From Monosiga brevicollis MX1 (taxonomy: Eukaryota > Opisthokonta > Choanoflagellata > Craspedida > Salpingoecidae), in the NCBI RefSeq assembly GCF_000002865.3, contig NW_001865072.1, positions 334,655 through 398,654 of the forward strand: 64,000 nucleotides of DNA. Direction: 5' to 3'. Of this stretch, positions 48,731 to 60,892 are shown piece after piece (within the stretch, counting starts at the first letter, position 1; each line of letters opens with the position of its first letter). A program made the translations under genes and the position numbers. The notes under the pieces are model-generated. The model had not been told where the DNA came from. It searched no databases and saw nothing but the letters and a program-made list of their open reading frames with translations.

Positions 48731-49144
48731 AGATGAGGTAATGGGTATCGACCTGGGGCTCGACACCAACTGATGGATCAAGGGAATTTACATGTCAAGC
48801 ATGCCAATTCTGAGTTTCGTGTTTCTACTAACATTCAACAGCGACGCCAGCGCTGGAAACAAACAGCGAGCAAAGCGACCTATCCATGCACCCTTAGATG
48901 GTCAGGGTATCAAAACCAAAACAAAAAGACGATTTGGGATTTACTTTGGGCGTGTGAACGGCCAGAGGGACTTGAGTTGGATGGTTTGAAGCCACCATCT
49001 TCTCTTGCACAACAGATCAACGGTGGGCCGACAACAGAGCACTTGAATGGCGAACGCAAACCACACCAACTGGCGAGGGTAGATATTCAGCCAAGTGTGC
49101 CCTGTGTTGTGGCAGCACAAGTGCTTCGCTTCCAGCAGCTTCTT
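48731..49144. other. Convergent 3' region SAE1 / SNX5-6
   Basis: No exon recognised. Probably the two 3' UTRs. Confidence 0.6.
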
Positions 49145-51302
49145 CTACTCAACAGGCTCGCCTTTGAGCTCACCCAAGAGGCCCTTCCATAACCGGTATT
49201 GCTCCTGTGTACCACGGAAGGGGGGGAAAACAGATTGAAGCGCCGTGAGCTCTGGGCCGTGCACCCGCAGCCTGGACAATCAGGCTGTTGGTTTAGCGGC
49301 CTGGGTGCCACATTCATCCACCCAACTGATTGTAATAGCGAGGCAGCAAGGCGGTCGGCCGCATACCTGGGCTTGGCGCATCTGTGTTTGGGTGTATTGC
49401 ACAATGCCTTTGCGGAAGGCGGCCACACGACGCTTCTTAAAGGTGTTGAGTTCTGCGGCGCGTGGAAGGCCCGACGTGAGAGGGGACGCAGGCTTAAGTG
49501 CATGATGGCCTCCCACGCCCTGGCGCTCGACGCAGACGCCAGACCGTACCTTCTTTGGCCGACTTTGAGATTTCAACGGCACGTTCTTCGGCAGCCTTGG
49601 CAGCATCCTGGCTTTCCAAGACCTTCTTGCCGCTGGCCTGCGCTTTGACAAGAGCTTTAGCAGAGCGGTCCTGCTCCTGCAGCGCTTTGACGCGGCGCAT
49701 CATGAGCTCACGTGCTGCCACGGCATCTGCGGCATAGTATACCAGGAGATCCTAAAAAGGCCACCAGCGAGGATGACCGGGTCAGCGAGGGTGCAGGCGT
49801 GGGTGGTGGTTGCAAGGGCAAGAGTTGTGCATCAATCGTGGCGGTGCACCGACCAAAAGCTTAAGGTCTTCCTTGGCTGCAAGCTTCTTCTCAATTGTTT
49901 GCGCCTTGCCGGTAAAGTCACCCACTTGGCGCAGGACTGTTGGCGAAACGACATTGCGTGAGCACACAGGACGATCAAGCAGCGGCAGGCAGGCCGGGCG
50001 GGCAGGGTAGCAATCAAGATCAGACATCACGGCGGGGTTACAAGACAACTGACTTTCTCCAACGCGGTTCTCCACGGGGTACATGTGGCCGAGATGGGTT
50101 TCAGCCACCCCAACGCGACCGAGCGCGGCGACGAGCTGCTGGCGGCGCTGCACCTTGTTTCCGCATTTGGTCTTAGCATCCTTAATCATGTTGATGTAGC
50201 GTGTCACAAAGGAGCGCTGGTCCTCGAAAAACTCATCAGCTTCCTTGAAGTTGGCCAGAGAAGAATCAAAGTTCTTGGCCAGGCTCTTCAGGTAGTTACC
50301 GGCGCGCTCGGTGCGTGACTTGCTCTTGCAGGCCAGCTGAAAAAAGTCCAAGCCTCAATGAGTGAAGGGACAACACAAACAAGGCAGTCGCAAAGGGTTT
50401 CAAGAAGTGCACAAGCAGCATCGCCAACAACACGTACGTCATCTTGAAACTCCAAGAAGGCCTGGAGGCGGGCATTCTCTCGAAAGATGGGGTGGGTCAC
50501 CAGTCGCAGCAAGAAAACCTCGTGCATGGCAACTGTCTTTTGAAAGGCAGCCAGATACTCGCTGCAAGAATTTTCAATGGGGGGAGAAGGGGGGCAATCT
50601 TGACTGAGGAGGGCCAGACCAAGTCGATGATGGGCGAGCAGACGCAGTGTGGATAACGCACCCTTGAATCTCCTGTTTGAGCTTTTCAATCTCTTCTGGC
50701 GTCATGGATGAGTCGCCAGCTTGCAGCTTGGCGAGCTTGCCATGGCTCTGAGAAAAGTCGGGCTTGGGCGGGCAAGGAGGAATCTAAGCCGAGTGTGCGA
50801 TCAAAGGCGCAATTAGTTTTCCTCTCGTTACTCTCTTGTGGCCCACTGACATGGCCGTGCAGGGGGCGTTGTCGATCGGTCGCGAGTGACCCACCAAGAG
50901 GCCAGCATAGTCTGGGTCCTCAACCAAGCGATCATGGAGCCAGACAAACTCCTCATGTTGGCGTGTGACTTGAAAATCGCGCTTTTGAAAGCGCTCAAGG
51001 GATGTCTTGGTGTGGACAGTGAATTTAACAATGTCCTGTTCATTCAGAGCGTCGGCGATGCTAATTTGCAGGGCATCGTCGCGATTGAGATCCACTGTCT
51101 TGGTGGGCTCTGATTGCTCCTGTGCAAAGGGGGTGGTGCGGCCCGGGTGGGTGGGTAAGCAACGGAAATAAAAAATCAGAGGCACGACGAATTACAGAGC
51201 TAACTGTTGCGGCATCACACTGTGGTTGATGTGAGCTCAGATGAGGGTGGCATATCGGGCATATCGTACCTCTGAGTCGGGCTTGACGTCTTCGGCCAGC
51301 AT
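49145..51302 (-). CDS. SNX6: Sorting nexin 5/6 (PX-BAR, retromer-associated)
   Basis: Membrane-bending SNX-BAR subunit of the endosome-to-Golgi sorting (ESCPE-1/retromer) machinery. Exon 1 is [11 protein letters not shown] (start 51302). The PX domain follows: [53 protein letters not shown] across an intron, all close to human SNX5/6. [14 protein letters not shown] and [20 protein letters not shown] bridge to the BAR region: [73 protein letters not shown]. The C-terminus is [20 protein letters not shown]5 and SNX6 cannot be told apart here; a single ancestral gene is likely. It is divergent from EXO1. Confidence 0.94.
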
Positions 51303-53020
51303 GGTTCACGGTCTAGCCCAACGCACAATATACATGAATAAGCGAAGGCACACATGCACGCCGTAAACCTTGCCTGGCGCGGTGCCACCGCACGCCATGA
51401 ACAAGGTGCGGGACGGCTGGAGGACGATGACAGAGAGAGAGAAACAACAGCTCAAAACACAAAAAAAAAAAGATGGTGGCGGGGGGGCGCAAGGTCTGGA
51501 GGGTTGACCAGCCCCTTTCCCCCCACCCCAGCAGGCAGCAACAAACCCACTTCTACCCCCAGGCAAGGTATTCATCTCCCTCGACACCCCACGGCACACA
51601 CTGACCTTGATCGGGAGAGAGAGAGGTGCGGTTCAAAACAGACACACTGAAATGCACGCTCTGCGCTTGAGCGATGTTGACCATAACAATCGTCAGATCA
51701 AACAGGAGCAGAGACAGAGACAGAAGAGAGAGAGACCGAGACACACAGAAGAGAGACAGAGACAGAAGAGAAGAGGAGAGAGAGAGAGAAGAGAGAGAAA
51801 AAGACTGGTTCACACAAAAAGACCGAAGAGTTTCAGTTGGTAGCAGAGCATAGGTACACACAGTTATTTGAGAGTTGAAGACTTTTTGTGTATCATTGGA
51901 GATATCATTAATGACTGCAGATTGATTTGAATTTCACCAGAGAAATTGTCAGAAAAGGTCCTGTACCTAACTCATCTTCGCATGAATACACTTGGGTCGG
52001 TCCTTCATAAAGTATAATCATACTCTCCTTTTTGTGACAATATATTGCCATTCATTCGAGGCGAACACCATTTTATTGGCAGTCAGTATTTCGGGTCGTG
52101 CTCGGCCATTCTGTGTGAAGTACGTTTCAAATCAAGCACAGCAGAAGCGCTAAATTTTTGTGGATCAAACGAGGGTGCTCTTGTGTTCATACGCTTCCTG
52201 TGGATGCCGTAGCAGCCCAAAGACCAGAAAATTAGTTATTCTGAAATAAATCCCATTTCTTTTCCTTACAAAACTAACTTAGTTTTGATTCTCTAGGGCT
52301 ACATGGCTCCGATTGGTATGTCAAATGGCAGCGCCATAAGACGAGTCAGCGAAGCAATGAGACAACTTGGTGGGTAAAGGCAGATGGACAAGACAAGTTC
52401 TGATTGATCAATGGTCATTCAAGGTTTATTTCGATTGACAAACGCCCGGGACGATTTTTTTTCCAAACACTTAGTAAGCAAGCTGTTTCCTTATTGGGTG
52501 GACTTAGACGATTTTCTCTTCTTGGGATGTGGTTGCCACTGCGCCACTCGTGCAAGGTGTGTTCGACGTGGAGACCCAGTTTGGACGATTGATGGGGAAG
52601 GGCTACGGTCCGCAGCGGCGCTTGAGGCTTCTCGTGTTCGCGCCTCGGTACTTGCATGTGATGTCTCTGATGCCGCCGTAGACGGCGTGGTGCACGGTGG
52701 ACTTGTCACCTGAATGCAATGATGAAGACGAGGAATACAGATGAGAGTGAAGCCAACGAAGATGGAAGTACAAATGAGAATGAAGCGCACCCGCTCCAAC
52801 GGTCTTAACAGTCAACGAAAGCAGTCAAATCTTTCTTTTCAAAAAAGGTGACAATCAGAAGAACACGAAAAAAACCGTTTCTAACCGTTGAAGTGTGCAC
52901 CGACCAGCATTTACAACGGCAGCGCCGTCAAACTGGTGCTCGGACCTCTTTTAACGTGGTTGCGCTCCCCCCACACGTTCATCTGCACACATACACACAC
53001 GATACACGTGCACCAGTGAC
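51303..53020. other. Divergent region SNX5-6 / EXO1 with (GA)n and an AT-rich block
   Basis: A composite (GA)n/(CAGA)n tract lies at about 51612-51802. From about 51840 to 52400 the sequence is clearly AT-richer than the rest of the window and I see no exon in it. A short A-run sits near 51460. The frame at 52411-52713 has no family match and is not called. Confidence 0.6.
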
Positions 53021-55856
53021 ATGGGAATTCAGGGCTTACTGCCCCTGGTGCAGCCTGCGATGCGCAAGGTGCATATGCGGGCCTTTGAGGGCAAGCGTGT
53101 GGCCATCGACGCCTTTAGCTGGTTGCACCGCGGCGCGTATGCCTGCGCCATGGACCTTGCCCTCCGCAAGCAGACTGACATGTAGGTTGCTCCCTGGAGC
53201 TTGCTTGATTTTGGGCATCAGGGCTTGATGTAGACATCCCACGCCCCGCCTCCTGCTCTTGTGATACCCCCCTGCTGCCGTGCCATTCAACCTTACGCCT
53301 CCTCGATTAGGCATGTGCGATTCTGCATGAAGCGGATTGCGCTTCTCAAACAATGTAATATCACCCCAATCATGGTCTTTGATGGGCAGCCTCTGCCCTC
53401 AAAACGCAACGAGAACCAGCGCCGCACGGCACAGCGGCTAGAGGGCCGCAAGCGTGGCCTGGCGCTCTTGCGCGAGGGCAAGCGAGCCGAGGCCCGTCGT
53501 CAGTTTTCTCAAAGCATCCATATTGATGGGGCCATTGCCTTTCAGCTCATCGAAGCCTGCCGCAAAGCTGCCATCGAGGTTCTTGTTGCCCCATACGAGG
53601 CCGACGCCCAAATGGCCTTTTTAGCCCACAGCGGTTATGTCGATGCCGTTCTCACCGAGGACTCGGATCTCATTGTCTACCAAGTTCCCTGGTTCGTCCA
53701 TTCAGTCGTTGGCATCAGTCAAAGCCCTTTCCTTCACAAATCAACAATTTTCTTACTGCCCTGCGTATTTGCTGGGTTGGGGGTCGCATGCTTGTTGCAG
53801 CATCATTTACAAGCTCGAAGAGAGCGGTGAAGCCCAGCTTATGGAAGTCAACCTGCTTTGTACGTGGTGGTGGTGGTCCCCTGTGAGCTTGCTCGCTCGT
53901 TGTGTCATGATTCAACTGACGATGTTCTCACGCCTCTGAGCAGATCGTGGTGCTCAACTGGACAGCAACATCAATTTTGCATCTTGGACCCCCACCATGT
54001 TTCGCTGGGTGCGATCTTTTCCATCCTTTCTCATGCTTCACTTTTGGCCCTCTCTCTGATGAGTGTCGATGGCAGTCGATGGCTCTTTGTTTGCTTGCTG
54101 GCTGGCTGGCTTCTTCTTCTTGTCACTCATTGTCCTGTTTTTACACGTGGTCAGATGTGCATTTTGGCCGGCTGTGACTACCTGCCGTCGGCCGCTCGCA
54201 TGGGCATCAAGAGTGCCTACCGAATCGTCCGAACTTCTCGCAGTATTGCTCAGGTACGCGCATGTAGCTGCTTATCAGTGATTTTTTTTTTGTCACTTCT
54301 GATCGTCCAATTCACCTTGCGGGTGCTGCCTCGGGTCTGTGCCAGATTTGCAAGACCATGTCTGCCCAAGGCTTTGCAGGAGATGCCGAGTACATGCGTG
54401 GATTCGTCAAGGTATGGATGCAAGCAGCGCAAGGGCACGTGATGCTCCCACCACAAACACCGACTGTACCGCGCTCATTTCATCGATTTGTTTGATTATG
54501 TTAGGCGGAAAACACTTTTCTGCATCAAGTCGTTTTTGATCCTCAAACTCAGCAGCTACGCTATCTCACGGCTTGGCCCGAGGGATCGGATGGCAGTCAA
54601 CACAACTATGTTGGCGAGTATGTTCTTGGACCACGTCCTACACTCTGACAACAGCGTCCGCGGCAGCTCACCTCGGCATGTTGTGGCTTAGGCTGTTTGA
54701 AAACGAGCTGGCACGCGCAATTGCCTGTGGTGCCTTGGACCCCATGACGCACCGTCCACACCAAAGCCACGCTGAGCGGTCCGCTGCAACGGCCTCAGCC
54801 AAACGCTCGGCCAACCAAGCCCATCACAATGACAGGAGTCAACTCGCAGACGCAGACGCTGGTGCTGGCAACGGCTCCACTGCTGGATTGCATCCTTCTG
54901 CGGCCGCGGTAGCGGCCCTACCCGTGCCACAAGTCGCAGACAAGGCATCGGCTCGCGATTATCTACGGCAGTTTGAGCACGGCACGGCGCAGAGTCGTAC
55001 TCTGGATGCCTTTGTCGTCACGCGTTCCTCTCGTGCTGTCATTGCTAGCTCCGCACCCCGGGCTGGGTCTCCAGTACCCCGGTCTTCAGGGCATGCCCCA
55101 AGTGGCCTGAGTTCGACACCGCCCACCTCTCCTACCAAGCGTCGAACGCTCCCAGCGCTGCGCAAGGCCGTCAGCCAGGACGGACAGACCAAAACGTCAG
55201 CCGATGCCTCCGCCTACCTACATCTACAGGCCAGCGCCAGTGTGACTCGTGGCTTCAAGCAACCCCAAAGTGCCCTGCTTCGGACCAAGCAGGAAAGCAC
55301 GTCGGTGCCCTCACTCCCTGCTCGTCCAGTCAAAAGGTGAGAGCCATGCTTGCGACCGGTCTTCTCTCCTCCCACCATGCTGATCTGCCACGCCCTCTTC
55401 CATCTGGACCTCTTGTAGCAAGTACTTTTCCTTTGGCCGACCTGCAGGCCTAGCCACCGCCACCACCACCCCCACCACCCCCGAAGCCGATTCCACTGCC
55501 AGCCCTGAGCCAACACGACCGGCTGTTGCCTTTTTGGACACAAAGGTTTGTGGAAACATGCCACGATATCTTGTTTCCGGAGTTTCAATCCCTGGCGTGT
55601 ACACCGTCGATAGACTTTGCACAACGCAAGCTCACATGCTCAATTACATTGACTTGCAACGACGCTGCCGTCACAGACGGCAGCAGCGCTGGTAGACATG
55701 AACGCATATCGCTGCCCAAGACCAAGCAAAGCAGCAAAACATACGCCTCTCATGCCTCGGCCAACAATAGCAATTTCGGAGCAACAGGGCGCGCCTCTGA
55801 GTGCGGCAGAGTTGGACAAACTCTTCTCGTATCGCCGCGAGACCAGCACTCCCTAG
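53021..55856 (+). CDS. EXO1: Exonuclease 1 (FEN/XPG family)
   Basis: 5'-3' exonuclease and flap nuclease used in mismatch repair and double-strand-break resection. The N-domain starts MGIQGLLPLVQPAMRKVHMR and has catalytic D30 (VAIDAF) and D78 (MVFDG) at the same residue numbers as human EXO1. The I-domain follows: LVAPYEADAQMAFLAHSGYV and AVLTEDSDLIVY, then MCILAGCDYLPSAARMGIKSAY (helix-hairpin-helix), FVKAENTFLHQVVFDP. The C-terminal half (from ~54690) is disordered and Ser/Ala/Pro-rich. Final exons are at ~55421-55546 (SKYFSFGRPAGL) and ~55668-55856, ending ELDKLFSYRRETSTP (TAG 55854-55856). KYFSFGRP might serve as a PCNA or MMR docking motif, but that is inference. Several short introns are present. 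It is convergent with WDR92 (235 bp). Confidence 0.94.
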
Positions 55857-56091
55857 CAACGTCCATCTAGGCGTCAAAACAGGGTGTGCAGACCATTGTG
55901 GAGGCTCCCCCCCCCCACATGCACACACAAAAGCGCTGCGCGCTTTCTTCGACGCCATCTTGGCTAACACTAGAGTCGACCCAACAGCGCGTTTGTTGTG
56001 AACATTGCCGTAATGATGAGGTTCCTGCTCGTCGGCGGCCTGAAATCGAAAAGTCATGTCGACAAAGGGATCTTGTTTGGCTGGTGTCCAC

Positions 56092-56298
56092 TCAAATCAA
56101 GTTGAGGTTGGTCACATACAGGACGCGCGCCGCTTGATCGAAGGACGTGCAGATCGCCAAGCCTCGCTACAGAAGGGCAAAAACGTGAAGTAGAACCACA
56201 ACAATAAAGGGGGTGAGGCGATGCGGAAGGAAGGGGTGTGACGGGAAACGGAAGAATGACCCAAAAAAAAAAAAAAGCAAAAAAAAAAAAAGCAAAAA

Positions 56299-56329
<31 letters not shown>

Positions 56330-57879
56330 AAAAAAAATCAAAAAGTCAAGGAGCGTCGTTGAGAATGCATACCATGTCTGAGCTCCAGTCAAAAGAGGCG
56401 ACGGGCTGGGTGGAGACGACACTGCTGTTGACAAATTGAACGGTGCCGGCAACACCACGAGGTTGACCGTCTTCATCCTCTTCCACGCGCTTCTTGGGGT
56501 AGTTGTATTTCCACAGATTGACAGCACCATTGCCACCACCCGTCACAAACACGTCCCGGTCGTGGGGCGAATGCTCGCCAACCCAGATTGTGGCCTTGTG
56601 ACTCTGTCGGTAGCCACAGGCACGTGAGCGCAATATCAAGAACGCATGGGATGGTGCACGAATCGTGGGCTTGAACAAACCTTTTCTGTGACCGCCGCAT
56701 ATCCACCGGCTTTCTCGTTGAAGGTGCGCATATCAAAGACATTGAAAGTGGACTCAAGACCAGATACGAGTAGCTTATTCATGGAAATATCCGGGCGGTC
56801 AAATTGCAGCGAGCAAATCTATTGTCATACAGAGCGATGTCGGTGATGAGCAATGAGAACGTGAGCGGTGGAAAAGTGAAACGGCACAAGACAGGAGCAA
56901 GGGCAAAGAAAGAACAGGCGTGACTGAACGTACGCCGTTGGGCAGCGTCGTTTCCCAGCGAAGTTTCATGGCGCGAAGATCAAAGAGCTTGAGGTCACCG
57001 TTGTCATAGCCGGCGGCGACGCAGCGCTCCTCATCAAAGGAGTGGCCAAAGGCAACTGACCAGCAGTCTCGCGCGGTCTCGCTGTCTTCGGGCGCGAGAT
57101 CCACAACCGGCACCTCGGGCTGTCGGGTGTCCCAAATTTTGACGCAACCTGATCCAAGTGCAAGGAGATGCTGATGTGAGTTGAATCTGGCGCTGGCACT
57201 GGGCCTGGCTCAAGCAATCAAGCAATCAAGCAATCAAGCAAACAAGCAGACCAACCATCTTTGCCGCCCGTGGCAATTTCCGGGGCACCGCCTTGATTGA
57301 GGCCGCCAGCGCCGTCAATGCAATAGATCATGCCATCATGCTGTTTGGCCGAGTACACGGGGTTGTCCAGACGTTCGAGATCCCTGTCATTCGAAACAAG
57401 ACCACCGCGAAGCGGTGAGGACAGGCCGTTGCTGATGACAAGTCGACGTAACTGCCACGGACTTACCACAAGGAGAGTTCGCCGTCAAAGTCTCCCACAG
57501 CCAGATGGCGTTCTTCAAAGCTTGATGCCTTAAAGGTGCCACACTTGATACCGTGCGGCCGTGTCACCTGGCAGCCACGATAAATTGAAGGCCCGGGGCA
57601 TGCAGAGTCAAGACAGAACAACGGGATACAGCAGGGAGGGGAACAACACAACGAAGCAAGAAGCCAAAAAGAGGGGGGCTTTGAGAAAGCACAGCGCGTG
57701 CGCACCTCAGCTTCAAGCTCTAGTTTGCTATCCTTGAGCGCCATGACCTGGAGCGCGCCCGTGTTGCGGGCATGCTGTCCAAAAAGCACACAGCGGGCGC
57801 TGGCAGGAACCCAGCGGGCGCCAAAAAGCGTATAGTTGACGCTATGGTTCACATGCTCAATGATCTGCGGCTTTTCCAT
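56092..57879 (-). CDS. DNAAF10: WD repeat protein 92 / Monad (axonemal dynein assembly factor DNAAF10)
   Basis: A seven-bladed WD40 protein that links the R2TP/prefoldin-like chaperone complex to axonemal dynein preassembly. It starts [20 protein letters not shown] (human EKPQIIAHIQKGFNYTVFD) and continues with [137 protein letters not shown] and [18 protein letters not shown]. The last exon, [19 protein letters not shown], ends at TGA 56092-56094. Order and spacing match the human protein throughout. The gene implies a motile flagellum. The last intron carries an unusual poly(A)/GC tract on the + strand. Confidence 0.95.
56262..56337. repeat. Interrupted homopolymer: five A-runs separated by GC
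   Basis: Five runs of roughly 9-15 A on the + strand, separated by GC dinucleotides at quasi-regular spacing. In the sense of WDR92 this is (T)n-GC repeats inside its last intron. Confidence 0.92.
57213..57247. repeat. Tandem repeat, 8-bp unit CAAGCAAT
   Basis: Four to five units with slight divergence at the right end, inside a WDR92 intron. Confidence 0.85.
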
Positions 57880-58548
57880 CCCAGCGGTGAAGGGAAGTAA
57901 TCAAAGCGAATCCGTCCGCGTCTACGTGCTTGCGCCGCTTGCTGCCTGCACCACAAGTCCAAGCCTCAAACCGCAGGTGTCCAGCGCGCTGCCACTAGAA
58001 AAGAAGAGAAAAGAAAAATGGATCAGATGCCCATTTTGTGTTGCTAAGACTTTATGTGTGTGTGAATGTGTGTGTGTGTGATGTCAGATCTTTTTTTTTT
58101 CTTCTGAACGGACTTAAAGATGCTGCTTTTGTGACTGGGCGGGGTGGAAGACGCGGAAGACGGAAGACGCGGAGGACGGACGACGGAGAGGGCACGGGTG
58201 CAAATGCAAAATGCAAAGGCGGGGGGTGGATCGCAACAAAAGATGGACAGCCAACACGATGGTGTGAGGGCTGCTGGTGACTTGGAACAGATGTCGATCA
58301 GGAATTAAACCTTGGAATTTTGCCTATATCGACGTAAGCCAAAGGACTGGGGGATGCAGACTTTTGTGGCACACCAGACTTGTCAAAACTACTCTCCTAA
58401 ACATGGCGATGCACGGTGGGCACGGCCACCTCAAACAGGAACAAAAAGCAGACACAGGATAAAACAGAACAGGAAAAGAAAAGAAAAAAAGAAAGAAAGA
58501 ACAAAAGACACTGTGTGCTAAAGGGAAAAAAAACTGGCAGCGTTGGCA
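57880..58548. other. Tandem region between the Rab-like gene 3' end and WDR92 5' end
   Basis: No exon recognised. Contains a short TG run near 58065-58080 and a degenerate GAAGACGCG-type tandem repeat at about 58148-58190. It should include the WDR92 promoter. Confidence 0.55.
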
Positions 58549-59560
58549 TCAATCGGGCTCGGTGATGGTGACCGAGCTTGCTTCATCAAGCAAGCTAAGT
58601 GAAGAAAAAGGAAACAAAACAAGGAGGAAGAACGAGAGGATAGGAGGAGGAAAGGGGCGGGAAGAAGGGGTCAGGGGGCGAGCTTGCATGATGATGGCCG
58701 GCTTGCACGGCGAGGGTTGGAACGATCAGGTACAGCACTTGGGTTTTGGGGCCGCCGTCGCGGCAATGGGCGCGGGTGACCTAAAGGCACAGCTAGATCA
58801 GCTTTGCTGCGAGCGGCACCTGGGCGCACGGGAAGCTGCGCGACCAGCAAGGATAATGAAAGGATGCCAAGTCAGCCTGCGGGTCGTACCGTGCGACGGC
58901 GCCATGCAGTCGTTGCGCAAGTTGACTACAGCATTCGTCAATCCCAGCCCCGGTGCGTGCAGAGGTTTTCAAGTAGGGAATGCCCAGTTCGGCAGCCCTG
59001 GCCTTGGCTTCACTCTCCGTGACTTGAGGCTCGAGGTCGTTCTTGGTTGAGACAAGGAACCGCACGAGCGACTTTTTGAGGTTGTTGCGCTCCACCTCGT
59101 CCACCCAATCAGAGAGGCGCTCAAAGGAGGAGCGATTGTGAATGTCAAACATGAACAGGACGGCGTCAGCCTTTTGATAAACGGAGCCAATGTTGGTGTG
59201 AAAGCGCTCTTGGCCGGCAGTATCCCAGAGTTGGAGGGCGATTCGTTCGCCGTGACATTCCTCAATCCGCGTTTTCTACACCGAGAGAGGGTGAGAGGGA
59301 GAGGCAGGGGGGAGGAGGCATCAGCATTGAGACGGTCAAGCCAAACCGGTGGAGGTGCGGTGGCTGGATTTGAGTCGGTTGAGTCGGGATTTGCTGTCAC
59401 CTACCCGATCGAGACCAATGGTGGCCTCGGTGCGGAGTGGTTCCTCCGCCCCCGTCATGGCAAGGAGAACTGCCGTTTTGCCGATGCCAGCGTTGCCCAC
59501 GGTCAAGATGGTGTATTCCTTTTCCCTAGAGCCGAGATTGAGATGAGATTGAGTCGTCAT
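58549..59560 (-). CDS. Rab-like small GTPase without C-terminal prenylation cysteine
   Basis: Exon 1 starts MTTQSHLNLGSREKEYTILT and carries the P-loop GNAGIGKTA (residues 22-30); its donor lies near 59404. Exon 2 (from ~59274) carries WDTAGQERF (switch II), VGSVYQKADAVLFMFDI-type core, VSTKNDL at the NKxD position (Asn replaced by Thr) and TSARTG for the SAK motif. A donor at about 58891 (CG|GTACG) joins in frame to an exon at 58549-58595, giving a C-terminus RLLDEASSVTITEPD. Read without that splice, the frame ends ...LAAKLI at 58793. Neither ending has a CC, CxC or CaaX motif, so membrane attachment by prenylation is not expected. It is closest to Rab or Rab-like families; no subfamily is assigned. 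It is divergent from the CTVL GTPase. Confidence 0.82.
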
Positions 59561-60445
59561 TGACAATCGAGGGGAAGGAGGAGGGAGGAGGTGGGCGACG
59601 GGCCAGCCAAGCGCGGGGCATGGCATGACGCGGCTCGAAACACGTTGTCGTACCAAGAGCCCTCTGGCTCGTCGCTGACAGAGAGACGCATGGCCATGGT
59701 GGTGCTGACGGCTGCGCAAAGCCAGACGCCGATCACAGCGCAAGTCAGCTCACTTGCGGGCCGCAACGGCTTGCAAACACGGCCACTCTGGCACGGAAGC
59801 CTTTTGGCCCAAAACAGCCACACCACAACCCAATCGACCGATCGAAANNNNNNNNNNNNNNNNNNNNNNNNNNNNNNNNNNNNNNNNNNNNNNNNNNNNN
59901 NNNNNNNNNNNNNNNNNNNNNNNNNNNNNNNNNNNNNNNNNNNNNNNNNNNNNNNNNNNNNNNNNNNNNNNNNNNNNNNNNNNNNNNNNNNNNNNNNNNN
60001 NNNNNNNNNNNNNNNNNNNNNNNNNNNNNNNNNNNNNNNNNNNNNNNNNNNNNNNNNNNNNNNNNNNNNNNNNNNNNNNNNNNNNNNNNNNNNNNNNNNN
60101 NNNNNNNNNNNNNNNNNNNNNNNNNNNNNNNNNNNNNNNNNNNNNNNNNGGGGGGGGCGGGGGGCGGGCAACAGCCAATCAATCGTCTGGACACACAGGA
60201 GCCCACACACATACACACAAATACGGAACACGAACAAGAATATTATCGGCAATTGGTTAGGTTGAACACCCATTAACATCTGCAACAACTACAGCATCAT
60301 CTACATGTTTTCGCATCCCATTGTTTTTTGTGCGTTTGCCTATGTTTGTGTGTGTGTGTGTGTGTGTGTGTGCGTTGATGGAGTAATGATGATGATGACT
60401 TTTGGCCACAACTGCTGTTGTTCACTAATCGTTCGTGTTGGTTGG

Positions 60446-60477
<32 letters not shown>

Positions 60478-60892
60478 ATTTTGTTCACGCGCTGTTCCAT
60501 CGCGCTGTTCCGCATGCATCTGGGTGCGGGGGGCTTGTTGTTGCTGGAGTGTTGCAGCTTTGCTTGGTGCTAAGGGAGGGGAGGTCTTGATCCCTCTGCC
60601 TCGTGTTTGATTGCTTCAAGCTTCTTCCGTTTCCTGTCTTGGCTCGGTCCCAGGCGTGGGCGTGTTGTTGTTGTACGTGGGGTAGATTGGTTTGGTGGGA
60701 GCCTTTGGAGGGCGGCGTTCTGCTCTTGAGGGCTGCATCCTTGCTCGTTGAATCGGCCGGCCTCCCCACAGGCGCTTCGATCAAGACGGGCTGAAAGCAT
60801 CAGGTCTGACCGCCCGGCTTCTCCCAGCTCTTTCACCCTTCCATACCAAGGGGATTGCCTTCGAACGAATACCAAGCGAACCCACAGCAATC
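59561..60892. other. Divergent region between two Rab-type GTPases, containing assembly gap and TG repeats
   Basis: The 302-N gap spans 59848-60149. Immediately right of it is a G-rich stretch (60150-60168). (TG)n lies at 60344-60372 and 60447-60476. No exon was recognised in the sequenced part. Confidence 0.6.
59848..60149. other. Assembly gap (302 N)
   Basis: Unsequenced bases. Length is as given by the N run and may be an estimate. Confidence 0.99.

Noticed and set aside
52411-52713. 100-codon + strand frame upstream of EXO1
   Set aside because: No homology and it lies at the edge of an AT-rich non-coding block; its translation looks random.
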